Assembly: GCA_937969515.1 (NCBI GenBank)
Contig: CALBVX010000001.1
Location: 1-33,634 of the forward strand
Origin: an uncultured Croceitalea sp.
GTDB taxonomy: Bacteria; Bacteroidota; Bacteroidia; Flavobacteriales; Flavobacteriaceae
Length of the DNA: 33,634 nt
Direction of reading: 5' to 3'
The stretch's first letter is position 1. Every line of letters starts with the position of its first letter. Of this stretch, positions 17,451 through 25,877 are shown in pieces. Made by a program: the position numbers and the translations under genes. The notes beneath the pieces are model-generated. The model saw nothing but the letters and a program-made list of their open reading frames with translations, had not been told where the DNA came from and did no database searches.

Positions 17451-20021
17451 TTAAAAACTAAGCCTAAAACTCACATTAGGTGTAATGCCCAACGAGCTAT
17501 TTATAACCGTTTCAATTTCGTTGTTTTCCGAAACACGGTAATATTGATTTAATATATTTTTTCGATTGGTCAGGTTCAAGACTGAAATACTTGCGCTGCC
17601 TTTTAATCTTCTGGTAATATTGAAGCCATAGTTGGCAGAGGCATCAACCCTCAAGTATTCGGGTAGTCTACTGCTATTGGGCTCTTCGTAATTGATTCTA
17701 TTGGGGAATGAGGTAGTATCTAAAGCTGCATCTCCTTCTTGCGGTGCAGTAAATGGCTTACCTGTTCTATAATTAATCCCTAAGCCTAACTTGAGTTTTT
17801 TTATGTTGTAGGTGCCGGCTAAGGTTATCGCATGGCGCACATCCAAATTGTTTGGAAAAAGGTTTGGAGGAATGCTGTCAAAATTATAGTCATTCTTATT
17901 GTAGGTATAACTAAGCCAAGTACTATAATTACTACCTCTTTTATTGATTAAAAATTCAAGGCCTTTGACATCGTATTCGCCTATTTCTCCACTAAATTGA
18001 TTTTGATTTTGAAAACCTTGGGTTCTGGTGCTAATACCTTGAACCTTTTTATAGAATGCTTCCAATCCGACATAAAAAGAATTTTTCTCGTAGTTAAGTC
18101 CAATAGAACCTTGCTTACTTCGTGTGATAGGTAATTCATTTTCATCTGAAAGAATCCAACGCCTTTTTTCAACACCTAAAAAGTTCTGTTCTAAGTCTAT
18201 TACTTGATTGGTGGACTGACTTTTGAATTCCCCTAAGAGTTGCGCCCGTAGGTTTTTAGCTAACCTAAAATTCAAATTTAATCTAGGTTCTAACAACCAT
18301 TTAGAAAAAGTATCAAGATTTTCGATGTAGTTGACACGTAGTCCGCCACTCGCAATAAGCCTATTTTCAAAAGAAGTATAGTTGATTTGTGAGTAGGGAG
18401 CGTGTATTCGAATTACACCTCTAATATTTGAGTCGAAAGGAGGTTGTGTGACATCGGTAATATTTGTTATGCCCGTTTCAATATATTGGTAGCCATTACC
18501 CCAAGATAACCAGTCAGAAATGGCGTAGGTAGAATCAAATTTCAGGGCATTTTCGATAACTGTATTTTCTTGAATGAGCAGCTGATTATTATTAAAAAAG
18601 TTTTCTGCACCTAGGTCATATCTGGACACATATACGTTTAAATGTGATGAGAATTTAGAATTCCATTGACTTTGAAGTTGTAAGCCAAGCGAAACATTGG
18701 CCTGTTCTAAAAAACTTTGTGTGGTTTCACTGGTGTTCGTATTTGTTTGTATATACCGTAAATCATTGGTCATGCCGATAAAATTGAGACGCAACTTTTG
18801 ATTTTCATTAATGTCATAAAGGAGTTTTGCAGTAAAATCATAGAAAAGAAAAGTAACATCCCTATCAATATTTTCATCAATGGTTTGATTCTGCTGATTC
18901 TGTATTTCTGAATCTTGAAAAGCGCGTTCTGTAAAACTGTTATAGGTCGGTGTGTTTAAAAAATCGGTGGTCGAACGACGTGCAGAGAATTGAAAAGCTA
19001 CTTTATCATTTATTGGAAATTGACCATATACATCTCCGCTAATGAGGTTTATACCTGCCCCGCCGAGAAACGAACCCTCAATATCATCTTTGGTTTGCAT
19101 GCTAATAACACTACTGACGCCATCTCCATATTGTGTTGGTGTGCCATTTTTGTACAGCGTTACCTTATCGGTTAGATAAGGGTTAAAAGCAGAAATTAAT
19201 CCAAAAAAATGACCAGATTGATACATTTTAATTCCGTTCCATAGTATAAGGTTCTGATCATTTGTACCCCCTCGGACATTGATATCGGAAACAGTTTCAT
19301 CAATACTCTTAACACCGGGTAATGCCTGAACCGATTGTAGTACGTCAGGTTCAATGAGGCCCGGTAATATTCCTAACTCCGCAGTATTCAATGTAATGCT
19401 AGCGTCGGCTTGTTTTACAAGACCCGAAGTCAGAAATTCATAAACCACGACCTCTTCGAGCCTTTCTAAATTTTCATCAAGTAAGATGTTCGTACACTCA
19501 GTGGTATCCGCTAGGTCGTCGATGGCAATGTACCTTGTTATATAGCCTAGGTATCGAACTTTGAGCGATGCGTTTCTTGGGATATCATTAAGTGAAAAAT
19601 TACCGTTTGAATCGGTCACAATAGCTATTTCGCTTCCTAAAACTTCTACAGTAGCCCCAGGTATGGTATTTTGGGCATAATTGTCTAATACGTTTGCACA
19701 TATCGAGACCAAAGAACTTTTTGTTAAGGTGTAATAGCGCTGGTTTAATTTTTCAATCTTTAACTTCGTCTGGGTTTCAAGCGCTGTGATAATGGAGTTT
19801 AAATTATTGAAGTTCGGAACAGTTATTTTCACTCCGAAAAGATCTTCGTCAACAAACGAGAATTTAATAGCATACTTACTTTCGAGTTCCGTTAAATAAG
19901 ATTTAAGGGATACCTCGTTTTCTTCTTGTGCCAAAATAGATGGTATTGACAATAAGAAAAATAACGAAAAAAGAATTTTGACTAAAGTGCTACGGAGTGT
20001 TCTCGCCATAGAAAAGCACAT
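17451..20021 (-). CDS. TonB-dependent outer-membrane transducer (STN + CarboxypepD_reg + plug + barrel)
   Basis: The 856-residue protein has a signal peptide (1-32), an STN domain (about 33-100, SLKSYLTELESKYAIKFSF), a CarboxypepD_reg-like domain (104-182, PGATVEVLG ... GNFSLNDIP), a linker with a TonB-box-like EEVVV (189-193), a plug (about 200-315, INVRGGTNDQNLILWNG) and a beta-barrel ending SFRLSF. STN-bearing receptors pass ligand binding to a FecR protein. It imports something large or scarce with TonB energy; the ligand is not readable. No SusD partner is nearby. The first ATG overlaps the end of fecR by 32 bases; ATG 20009 is an alternative start. Confidence 0.92.
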   Translation of the reverse strand: MCFSMARTLRSTLVKILFSLFFLLSIPSILAQEENEVSLKSYLTELESKYAIKFSFVDEDLFGVKITVPNFNNLNSIITALETQTKLKIEKLNQRYYTLTKSSLVSICANVLDNYAQNTIPGATVEVLGSEIAIVTDSNGNFSLNDIPRNASLKVRYLGYITRYIAIDDLADTTECTNILLDENLERLEEVVVYEFLTSGLVKQADASITLNTAELGILPGLIEPDVLQSVQALPGVKSIDETVSDINVRGGTNDQNLILWNGIKMYQSGHFFGLISAFNPYLTDKVTLYKNGTPTQYGDGVSSVISMQTKDDIEGSFLGGAGINLISGDVYGQFPINDKVAFQFSARRSTTDFLNTPTYNSFTERAFQDSEIQNQQNQTIDENIDRDVTFLFYDFTAKLLYDINENQKLRLNFIGMTNDLRYIQTNTNTSETTQSFLEQANVSLGLQLQSQWNSKFSSHLNVYVSRYDLGAENFFNNNQLLIQENTVIENALKFDSTYAISDWLSWGNGYQYIETGITNITDVTQPPFDSNIRGVIRIHAPYSQINYTSFENRLIASGGLRVNYIENLDTFSKWLLEPRLNLNFRLAKNLRAQLLGEFKSQSTNQVIDLEQNFLGVEKRRWILSDENELPITRSKQGSIGLNYEKNSFYVGLEAFYKKVQGISTRTQGFQNQNQFSGEIGEYDVKGLEFLINKRGSNYSTWLSYTYNKNDYNFDSIPPNLFPNNLDVRHAITLAGTYNIKKLKLGLGINYRTGKPFTAPQEGDAALDTTSFPNRINYEEPNSSRLPEYLRVDASANYGFNITRRLKGSASISVLNLTNRKNILNQYYRVSENNEIETVINSSLGITPNVSFRLSF

Positions 20022-20901
20022 TATTACCCTCTAATTTATAATTAATCTTTGAAGGAGTACTTATACTTTCTAACGCAATTTTTATGGCTGTGTTGCTAAA
20101 GCTTCCAGTAAATAATTGATTATCATTAATATTTTCTGTTTCAACTTTAACATTGAACTGCCTTTCGAACTCTGCCAAAACATATTTCAAGGGTATGCTT
20201 TTAAAAGAACTCTCATTGTTTACCCATGATGGTTGACCATTTTTTATGGCAGTATCATCCATTACTTTTCCATTGACTACGAGAAAAGAAGTTCCTGCCG
20301 GTAATTTCCGTTCTTTGTTGTTATATAGAACACTTACCAAACCTTCGTAACAAGTAACTTCAAAAAAATCAGTTCTATTCTCAACATTAAACTGGGTTCC
20401 TAAAACGGATACAGTACCTGATGCGGTCGAAACCGTGAATTTTTTTCCTTTGGCTACCTTAAAGAATGCTTCGCCATCTAGTTCAACATTTCTTTCTTTA
20501 GTCCATTTCTTTTCGCTGAAAGAAATTTGAGAGTCTGCATTTAATATTACCTGAGAATTATCTGGTAATTGCACTTCCGTTCTTTCGGCAAGCTGCGTGC
20601 TGTATGATTGGTCAAGCGTATTCAAAAAGAAGTAAGAGCCCGCTAGTAATATGGCAATAGCTGCTGCAACCCTTAAAAATGATTTAAAGGGACGCAATTG
20701 AACTACTTTGGTTTCGAGAAAATCTTGAGCATTTTTAAAGTTCTCATAAGCATTGTCCGCATCAAAATCAGGTGCTTTCAATTGCTTTGAAACCTCAGAG
20801 ATTCTTATATATGAGGCATACTCATCAGATTTTTTAAATTCTGAGAGCTCTGCTTCGGTAAGCTCGTTATTGAGCCATTTTGCTAAATAATTTTCTTGCA
20901 T
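19990..20901 (-). CDS. FecR-family anti-sigma factor
   Basis: The 303-residue protein has a cytoplasmic N-terminal part (1-75) expected to bind the sigma factor, one membrane helix (about 76-94), a periplasmic FecR domain (about 102-205, with VQLPDNSQVILNADSQISF and GEAFFKVAKGKKFTV) and a C-terminal DUF4974-type domain (about 227-300), which resembles an STN fold. It should relay the state of the receptor to the sigma factor. It overlaps the receptor gene and lies 118 bases after the sigma gene. Confidence 0.92.
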   Translation of the reverse strand: MQENYLAKWLNNELTEAELSEFKKSDEYASYIRISEVSKQLKAPDFDADNAYENFKNAQDFLETKVVQLRPFKSFLRVAAAIAILLAGSYFFLNTLDQSYSTQLAERTEVQLPDNSQVILNADSQISFSEKKWTKERNVELDGEAFFKVAKGKKFTVSTASGTVSVLGTQFNVENRTDFFEVTCYEGLVSVLYNNKERKLPAGTSFLVVNGKVMDDTAIKNGQPSWVNNESSFKSIPLKYVLAEFERQFNVKVETENINDNQLFTGSFSNTAIKIALESISTPSKINYKLEGNNVLFYGENTP

Positions 20902-21019
20902 AACACTATGCTTTATGTCTTTATAACAATCTAGTAATCAAAAACCCTACTTTTTTTTTCGTAATCAGTAATCAGTTGTCACTTATCTTATCGCTTATCA
21001 CTTTCAATTTTCAACCAAA

Positions 21020-21520
21020 TCATATCCCATCAATCTTTTCCCTTAGCGTTTTTAATGCCAAATGCATTCTTTTTTCAATCGCCTTAATACTTACTCCTTC
21101 CATTTCTGCTATTTCTGCATATTTTTTTCCATCAATACGATTCAAAAGAAAAGTGGTGCGTTGGTTTTCTGGTAAAGTATTTAAGGCCTTATCTAATTTC
21201 TGTTTAAATTGTTTTTCTTCCAAAACGAATTCAGGAGACTCGTTGGAGATCGAATTGGAATACATATCTGCATATTTTAGGCGAACCTTTTCTGCCTTTA
21301 TAACATTTAAATATAAATTGTTGGCAACGGTATATAAATAAGACTTTGCTTTCTCTGGAGTTACCTTGGCACAATTCTCCCAGAGTTTTACAAATGCTTC
21401 CTGTACGGCATCATTTGCTTTTTCTTCATTTCCGAACTTATAATATATATAGTTGAAAATCGTTTTAGAATTAGCTTTAAACACGGAGCTAAAGATTTGC
21501 TCCTCACATACGTTGCTCAT
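21020..21520 (-). CDS. ECF RNA polymerase sigma-70 factor (Bacteroidetes family 1)
   Basis: The 166-residue protein has region 2 (DAVQEAFVKLWEN, about 37-49) and region 4 (LPENQRTTFLLNRIDGKKYAEIAE followed by the recognition helix VSIKAIEKRMHLALKTLR, about 115-160). There is no region 1 or 3, as in ECF factors. It is expected to be held by the adjacent FecR protein and released when the receptor binds its ligand, then drive the receptor operon and possibly the divergent lipoprotein. Its own -7 box appears to be 21553-21546. Confidence 0.93.
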   Translation of the reverse strand: MSNVCEEQIFSSVFKANSKTIFNYIYYKFGNEEKANDAVQEAFVKLWENCAKVTPEKAKSYLYTVANNLYLNVIKAEKVRLKYADMYSNSISNESPEFVLEEKQFKQKLDKALNTLPENQRTTFLLNRIDGKKYAEIAEMEGVSIKAIEKRMHLALKTLREKIDGI

Positions 21521-21545
21521 TTAGAAAGGTATCGCTTGGCTTGCT

Positions 21546-21553
21546 CAAAGATA
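21546..21553 (-). promoter_or_regulatory. -7 promoter box of the ECF sigma gene
   Basis: Read on the minus strand this is TATCTTTG, an exact TAnnTTTG. Transcription would start near 21539, about 18 bases before the sigma-factor ATG. No TTTG is seen 19-21 bases upstream. For the divergent lipoprotein, TATTTTTA at 21583-21590 is the only weak plus-strand candidate. Confidence 0.5.
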
Positions 21554-21639
21554 TTTTAAAAAAAATTAAAAAAGAGGTAGGGTATTTTTAAGCTATGTTG
21601 TTTTACTAGCAAATAAGCAATGAATAAATCCAAATCATT

Positions 21640-23406
21640 ATGAAAAAGATAATCAAAAACTTAATGTATCTAGGGCTTTTTAGCATGGCTCTAATTTTTA
21701 ACTCTTGTCAAGAAGAGTTCGAAGAAGTAAATGGCGGCAGCGACCAAGAAACTATAACAGCAAGTTCTACGACAGCAAGCTTGATAAAGAACACTTCTAC
21801 AAAAGATGGTTCTTTTGATAACATTGTTGATGGCGCAAGTTGTTTTGCAATCAACTTTCCATATACCGTTGAGGTAGCAGGAATTCAAATAACTATTGAT
21901 TCCATTGAAGACCTTCATTTAATCGAAGAAATCTTTGATGAATTCGATGATGATGAAGATATTTTAGAAATAATCTTCCCTATTACGATTACACTAGGTG
22001 ATTTTACAGAAATCACTATTGAAAATAAAGAAGCGCTCCGTGAGCTAATTGCCGAATGTACAGAAGGCGAGGATGATGATATTGAGTGTATCGATTTTGT
22101 TTACCCTATTACTCTTTTCACTTTTGATGTTAACGAACAGCAGACAGGTTCAGTTATCATTAACAGTGATAAAGAGTTAAGAAGATTCTTTGAAGGTCTT
22201 GAAGATGATGACCTGGTAAGTATTGATTTCCCCATCACATTAAAAAAGTTTGATGGTACCGAGGTTATGGTAAGTAACAATGCTGAACTGGCTGCGGCTT
22301 TAGATGCAGCTAAAGACGAATGCGATGAAGATGATGACAATGATTATAATGATGACGACTTTAGTGAAGAAAGATTAGACGCTTACTTGGTAGAATGTCC
22401 TTGGTTGGTTCGTGAACTAAAAAGAGATGGTACAGATCAAACAGATCAATATTTCGAGTACCTAATGAACTTTACCGAAGATGGAGCGGTGACTGTTAGA
22501 GATAGAGAAGGTAATATGCTAACTGGCGAGTGGGAAACAAGTATTTCTGACCATGGAGTTGTATTGGATTTAGAGTTTGAAGTTCTTGTTGACTTTAACT
22601 TACAGTGGTTGGTTTATGAGGTAGGCGAAGGTAGAATAAAACTTTTTGGAGATGATAACAACAAAATCATTCTTAAGCAATATTGTGAAAATGACACCAA
22701 TGGCGAGGATCCAAACACCCTTAGAGAGATTTTAAAGGAGTGTGAGTGGATTATTAAAAGAGTGAAGAATGAAGGTGTAGAAATTGATAGACTTTTAGGT
22801 TACGAATTTAAATTTATGGCTGAAGGTGTTGTAACCTTAAGTAATGGAATAATGGTTTCAGAGGGTACTTGGGAAGTTGGTCTGAATGCCGAGATGAAAC
22901 TTGCCTTACTGATAAGCTTTGGTGACGAGCAAGCCGTTAATTTCAACTGGCCGTTACGAGAACTTACCAATGAAAGATTAAAGTTCGAAGTTGATGGTAC
23001 TGATTACGAATTGGTCTTGCAACGTGTTTGTGATGACAATGCTGGTGATGCCGATGTTTCTGAAATTAGAAATATCATGTTGGGTGGTCAATGGAATGTG
23101 GCACTATATAGCGAAGGCGCAGTTGATATGACCGCAGCATATAACGGAGTTGATTTTAGCTTCTCTAACATGCACCAAGTGGAATTATCTGTAAATGATG
23201 ATCCTTTCTTGACAGGGCTTTGGCGAGTTATAAGGAACAAAGACCAAGAGTTGAAGTTTTACTTGAATTTTGATGAAGATGGTATCTATGGCGACCTTAC
23301 AGATGATTGGGATATTATTGAAGTATCGTCTGATAGAATAGAACTTATGAGCGTGAGTGGTGGAGATGGTTCTGAAGACTTTTTAGTATTCGAAAAAAGA
23401 GTTTAA
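21640..23406 (+). CDS. acidic multi-repeat lipoprotein, probably surface-exposed
   Basis: I do not recognise this 588-residue protein as a named family. It has a lipoprotein signal with lipobox IFNSC (Cys23), followed by QEEFEE. That acidic run resembles the lipoprotein export signal that sends Bacteroidota lipoproteins to the cell surface. Residues about 68-228 hold four related beta repeats built on I-x-FP-ITL and a following acidic helix. A highly acidic linker (DECDEDDDNDYNDDD, 226-240) leads to three lipocalin-like repeats (245-349, 359-464, 474-588), each opening with a W and containing a later G-x-W strand. It diverges from the sigma/FecR/receptor unit and may be a ligand-capture or reporter protein for it. 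Confidence 0.7.
   Translation: MKKIIKNLMYLGLFSMALIFNSCQEEFEEVNGGSDQETITASSTTASLIKNTSTKDGSFDNIVDGASCFAINFPYTVEVAGIQITIDSIEDLHLIEEIFDEFDDDEDILEIIFPITITLGDFTEITIENKEALRELIAECTEGEDDDIECIDFVYPITLFTFDVNEQQTGSVIINSDKELRRFFEGLEDDDLVSIDFPITLKKFDGTEVMVSNNAELAAALDAAKDECDEDDDNDYNDDDFSEERLDAYLVECPWLVRELKRDGTDQTDQYFEYLMNFTEDGAVTVRDREGNMLTGEWETSISDHGVVLDLEFEVLVDFNLQWLVYEVGEGRIKLFGDDNNKIILKQYCENDTNGEDPNTLREILKECEWIIKRVKNEGVEIDRLLGYEFKFMAEGVVTLSNGIMVSEGTWEVGLNAEMKLALLISFGDEQAVNFNWPLRELTNERLKFEVDGTDYELVLQRVCDDNAGDADVSEIRNIMLGGQWNVALYSEGAVDMTAAYNGVDFSFSNMHQVELSVNDDPFLTGLWRVIRNKDQELKFYLNFDEDGIYGDLTDDWDIIEVSSDRIELMSVSGGDGSEDFLVFEKRV
21841..22323 (+). repeat. four diverged protein-level beta repeats
   Basis: Repeat cores begin INFPYTVEV (residue 71), IIFPITITL (111), IDFVYPITLF (151) and IDFPITLKKF (195). 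Each continues with a beta strand (such as TEITIENKEALREL) and an acidic or helical end. Spacing is about 40 residues. DNA identity is low, so the duplications are old. Confidence 0.7.
22372..23403 (+). repeat. three lipocalin-like protein repeats
   Basis: Units at residues 245-349, 359-464 and 474-588 open with CPWLVRELKRDG, CEWIIKRVKNEG and GQWNVALYSEG. Each has a YxFxF-type strand and then GEW, GTW or GLW. The first two units end in a cysteine (QYC, RVC); the third ends VFEKRV. The spacing suggests tandem eight-strand barrels of about 105-115 residues. Confidence 0.6.
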
Positions 23407-23427
23407 GTTTTTGCCCCACATCAATTT

Positions 23428-23465
23428 AAAAAGGACGACTTGAAAAAGTCGTCCTTTTTCTTTTT
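23428..23465 (+). terminator. strong intrinsic terminator after the repeat lipoprotein
   Basis: A perfect 14-bp stem (AAAAAGGACGACTT / AAGTCGTCCTTTTT) is capped by a GAAA tetraloop. A further T run follows. It isolates the lipoprotein gene from ffh. Confidence 0.93.
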
Positions 23466-23484
23466 GCAAAAATTCAACCTAGAC

Positions 23485-23522
23485 TTTGGCTATCAGTAAT
23501 CCAAGAGTTATTCTTAAATTTG
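23485..23522 (+). promoter_or_regulatory. candidate ffh promoter
   Basis: TAAATTTG at 23515-23522 is an exact -7 match (TAnnTTTG). TTTG at 23485-23488 is the nearest -33 candidate, but the 26-base gap exceeds the usual 19-21. The distance from the -7 box to the ffh ATG is 28 bases. Confidence 0.45.
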
Positions 23523-23550
23523 TGCTTCTTCAAAAAAATGATGTAAGCGC

Positions 23551-24879
23551 ATGTTCGATAATTTAAGCGAGAAACTAGATAAGGCATTACACGTACTTAA
23601 AGGACGTGGTCAAATCACTGAAATTAACGTGGCGGAGACCATGAAAGAAGTCCGCAGGGCTTTATTGGATGCCGATGTTAATTTTAAGATTGCAAAAGAA
23701 TTTACAAATACCGTAAAAGAAAAAGCCTTAGGTCAAAATGTTTTGACCAATCTACAGCCTGGCCAGCTAATGGTTAAAATCGTTAAAGATGAATTAACCA
23801 CCTTAATGGGTGGTGACGCTGAAGAGTTAAATTTAACGGGTAGCCCTTCGGTGATTCTAATGTCTGGTTTGCAAGGTTCGGGTAAAACCACTTTTTCTGG
23901 TAAACTGGCCAATTATCTTAAGAATAAGAAGACTAAAAAACCGCTTTTGGTAGCTTGTGACGTGTATCGTCCTGCGGCAATTGATCAGTTACATGTTGTT
24001 GGCGAGCAAATAGGTGTAGAAGTATTCTCTGACCGTGATAATAATGACCCTATTGCCATTGCAAAAGCGGGTGTTAAACATGCCAAAGAAAACGGTTGTA
24101 ATGTTGTTATCATAGATACCGCAGGTCGTTTGGCCGTTGATGAAGCAATGATGGATGAGATTTCAAACATCCATAAGGCCATCAACCCTCAAGAAACCCT
24201 TTTTGTTGTAGACTCCATGACGGGGCAAGATGCTGTTAATACAGCAAAAGCGTTTAATGATATATTGAATTTTGATGGTGTTATTTTAACCAAATTAGAT
24301 GGTGATACTAGAGGTGGTGCTGCAATATCCATAAAATCTGTAGTCGACAAGCCTATAAAGTTTATCGGTACCGGTGAAAAAATGGAAGCGATAGACGTTT
24401 TCTATCCTTCACGAATGGCCGACCGTATTTTAGGTATGGGTGATGTGGTATCACTGGTTGAACGTGCACAAGAACAGTTCGATGAAGAACAGGCACGTAA
24501 GATCCAAAAGAAAATCGCTAAGAACCGTTTTGGTTTTGACGATTTTTTAAGCCAGATCCAGCAAATCAAGAAAATGGGGAACATGAAGGACCTTATGGGA
24601 ATGATTCCTGGTGCTGGAAAAGCGCTAAAAGGCCTTGATATCGATGATGATGCATTTAAACATATCGAAGCTATAATACACTCAATGACCCCAGATGAGC
24701 GTTCAAATCCCTCAAAATTAAATTCAAGTAGAAAGAAACGTATAGCTGCGGGCAGTGGTAGAACCATACAAGATGTAAATCAGCTTTTGAAACAATTTGA
24801 GCAGATGAGTAAAATGATGAAGATGATGCAAGGTGGTGGCGGTAAAAAAATGATGCAAATGATGCAGAATATGCGTTGA
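23551..24879 (+). CDS. ffh: signal recognition particle protein Ffh (SRP54)
   Basis: Ffh binds 4.5S RNA and signal sequences of nascent inner-membrane and exported proteins. The N-domain helices (1-90) are followed by the GTPase domain with GLQGSGKTT (106-114), DTAGR (189-193) and TKLDGD (247-252). The Met-rich M domain (about 300-442) ends with KMMKMMQGGGGKKMMQMM. The 442 residues are normal. A strong terminator precedes it, so it has its own promoter; folD follows after 42 bases. Confidence 0.98.
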   Translation: MFDNLSEKLDKALHVLKGRGQITEINVAETMKEVRRALLDADVNFKIAKEFTNTVKEKALGQNVLTNLQPGQLMVKIVKDELTTLMGGDAEELNLTGSPSVILMSGLQGSGKTTFSGKLANYLKNKKTKKPLLVACDVYRPAAIDQLHVVGEQIGVEVFSDRDNNDPIAIAKAGVKHAKENGCNVVIIDTAGRLAVDEAMMDEISNIHKAINPQETLFVVDSMTGQDAVNTAKAFNDILNFDGVILTKLDGDTRGGAAISIKSVVDKPIKFIGTGEKMEAIDVFYPSRMADRILGMGDVVSLVERAQEQFDEEQARKIQKKIAKNRFGFDDFLSQIQQIKKMGNMKDLMGMIPGAGKALKGLDIDDDAFKHIEAIIHSMTPDERSNPSKLNSSRKKRIAAGSGRTIQDVNQLLKQFEQMSKMMKMMQGGGGKKMMQMMQNMR

Positions 24880-24921
24880 TTTGTTAGTAGTTAGTAGTAA
24901 GGAAAAACTATAAAAATTAAA

Positions 24922-25806
24922 ATGGAGATTCTTGACGGTAAAAAAGTATCGAACGATATCAAAAATGAAATTGCGGCCGAGGTTGCAAAAATGAAGGCGA
25001 ATGGTGAAAAAGTACCACATTTGGCCGCGATAATAGTGGGTAATGATGGGGCTAGCTTAACCTATGTCGGCAGCAAAGTAAGGTCGTGCGAGCGTATCGG
25101 GTTTGAATCTACGTTGATTAAGATGCCCAGCACTACTTCAGAGCAAGAATTATTGAAAAAAATCGATGAGCTTAATAAGGATGAAAACATAGACGGTTTT
25201 ATTGTTCAGCTTCCTTTACCAGAGCAAATAGATACGCAAGAAGTAATAATGGCCATTCATCCTGATAAAGATGTAGATGGATTTCACCCTGCCAATTTTG
25301 GAAAAATGGCATTGGATATGAGCACCTTTATCCCTGCGACCCCATTTGGTATTTTAGAACTTTTAGAGCGTTATAATGTTGATACCAAAGGAAAGCATAC
25401 CGTTGTTATCGGTAGAAGTCATATTGTAGGTCGACCTATGAGTATTTTGATGGGGCGTAAGGGTTGGCCCGGTAATTCTACGGTTACCTTAACTCACAGC
25501 CATACGAAAAACATTACACAAATTATATCACAAGCGGACATTGTTATTTCTGCGTTGGGAGTGCCTAATTTCTTAAAGGCAGAAATGGTTAAGGACGATG
25601 CGGTTGTTATAGATGTAGGTATTACCCGCGTGCCTGATGAGACCCGTGAACGAGGATACTACATTACAGGTGATGTTGATTTTGAAAATGTGAGCAAGAA
25701 AGCTTCTTATATTACTCCAGTTCCTGGCGGCGTTGGACCAATGACCATTGCCATGTTGCTTAAAAACACCTTGTTGGCCAGAGAGCGCCATAGAATGCGT
25801 AGGTAA
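24922..25806 (+). CDS. folD: bifunctional methylenetetrahydrofolate dehydrogenase/cyclohydrolase
   Basis: FolD converts 5,10-methylene-THF to 10-formyl-THF through the methenyl form, supplying purine and formyl-Met synthesis. The catalytic YxxxK is Tyr48-Lys52 in LTYVGSKVR. FIVQLPLP, the NADP-binding VIGRSHIVGRPMSILM and the signature TPVPGGVGPMT are all present. The 294 residues match the family. It follows ffh by 42 bases in a spacer with short GTTAGTA repeats and no terminator, so the two may be co-transcribed. Confidence 0.98.
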   Translation: MEILDGKKVSNDIKNEIAAEVAKMKANGEKVPHLAAIIVGNDGASLTYVGSKVRSCERIGFESTLIKMPSTTSEQELLKKIDELNKDENIDGFIVQLPLPEQIDTQEVIMAIHPDKDVDGFHPANFGKMALDMSTFIPATPFGILELLERYNVDTKGKHTVVIGRSHIVGRPMSILMGRKGWPGNSTVTLTHSHTKNITQIISQADIVISALGVPNFLKAEMVKDDAVVIDVGITRVPDETRERGYYITGDVDFENVSKKASYITPVPGGVGPMTIAMLLKNTLLARERHRMRR

Positions 25807-25877
25807 GTCAATTGATTTGGTTTGGTGGTAGAAACAGTATTATAATTAGTATCTTTTAGTACTAATTTCAACCAGCC

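Noticed and set aside
22101-22340. Ser-rich minus-strand frame opposite the acidic repeats
   Set aside because: It is the complement of Asp/Glu codons (GAT, GAA), not a gene.
22315-22360. GAT-rich run that looks like a simple DNA repeat
   Set aside because: It encodes the acidic linker of the lipoprotein; there is no regular unit length suggesting slippage or CRISPR.
24886-24900. Short GTTAGTA direct repeats between ffh and folD
   Set aside because: The spacer is only 42 bases and the repeats are too short to mean anything alone.
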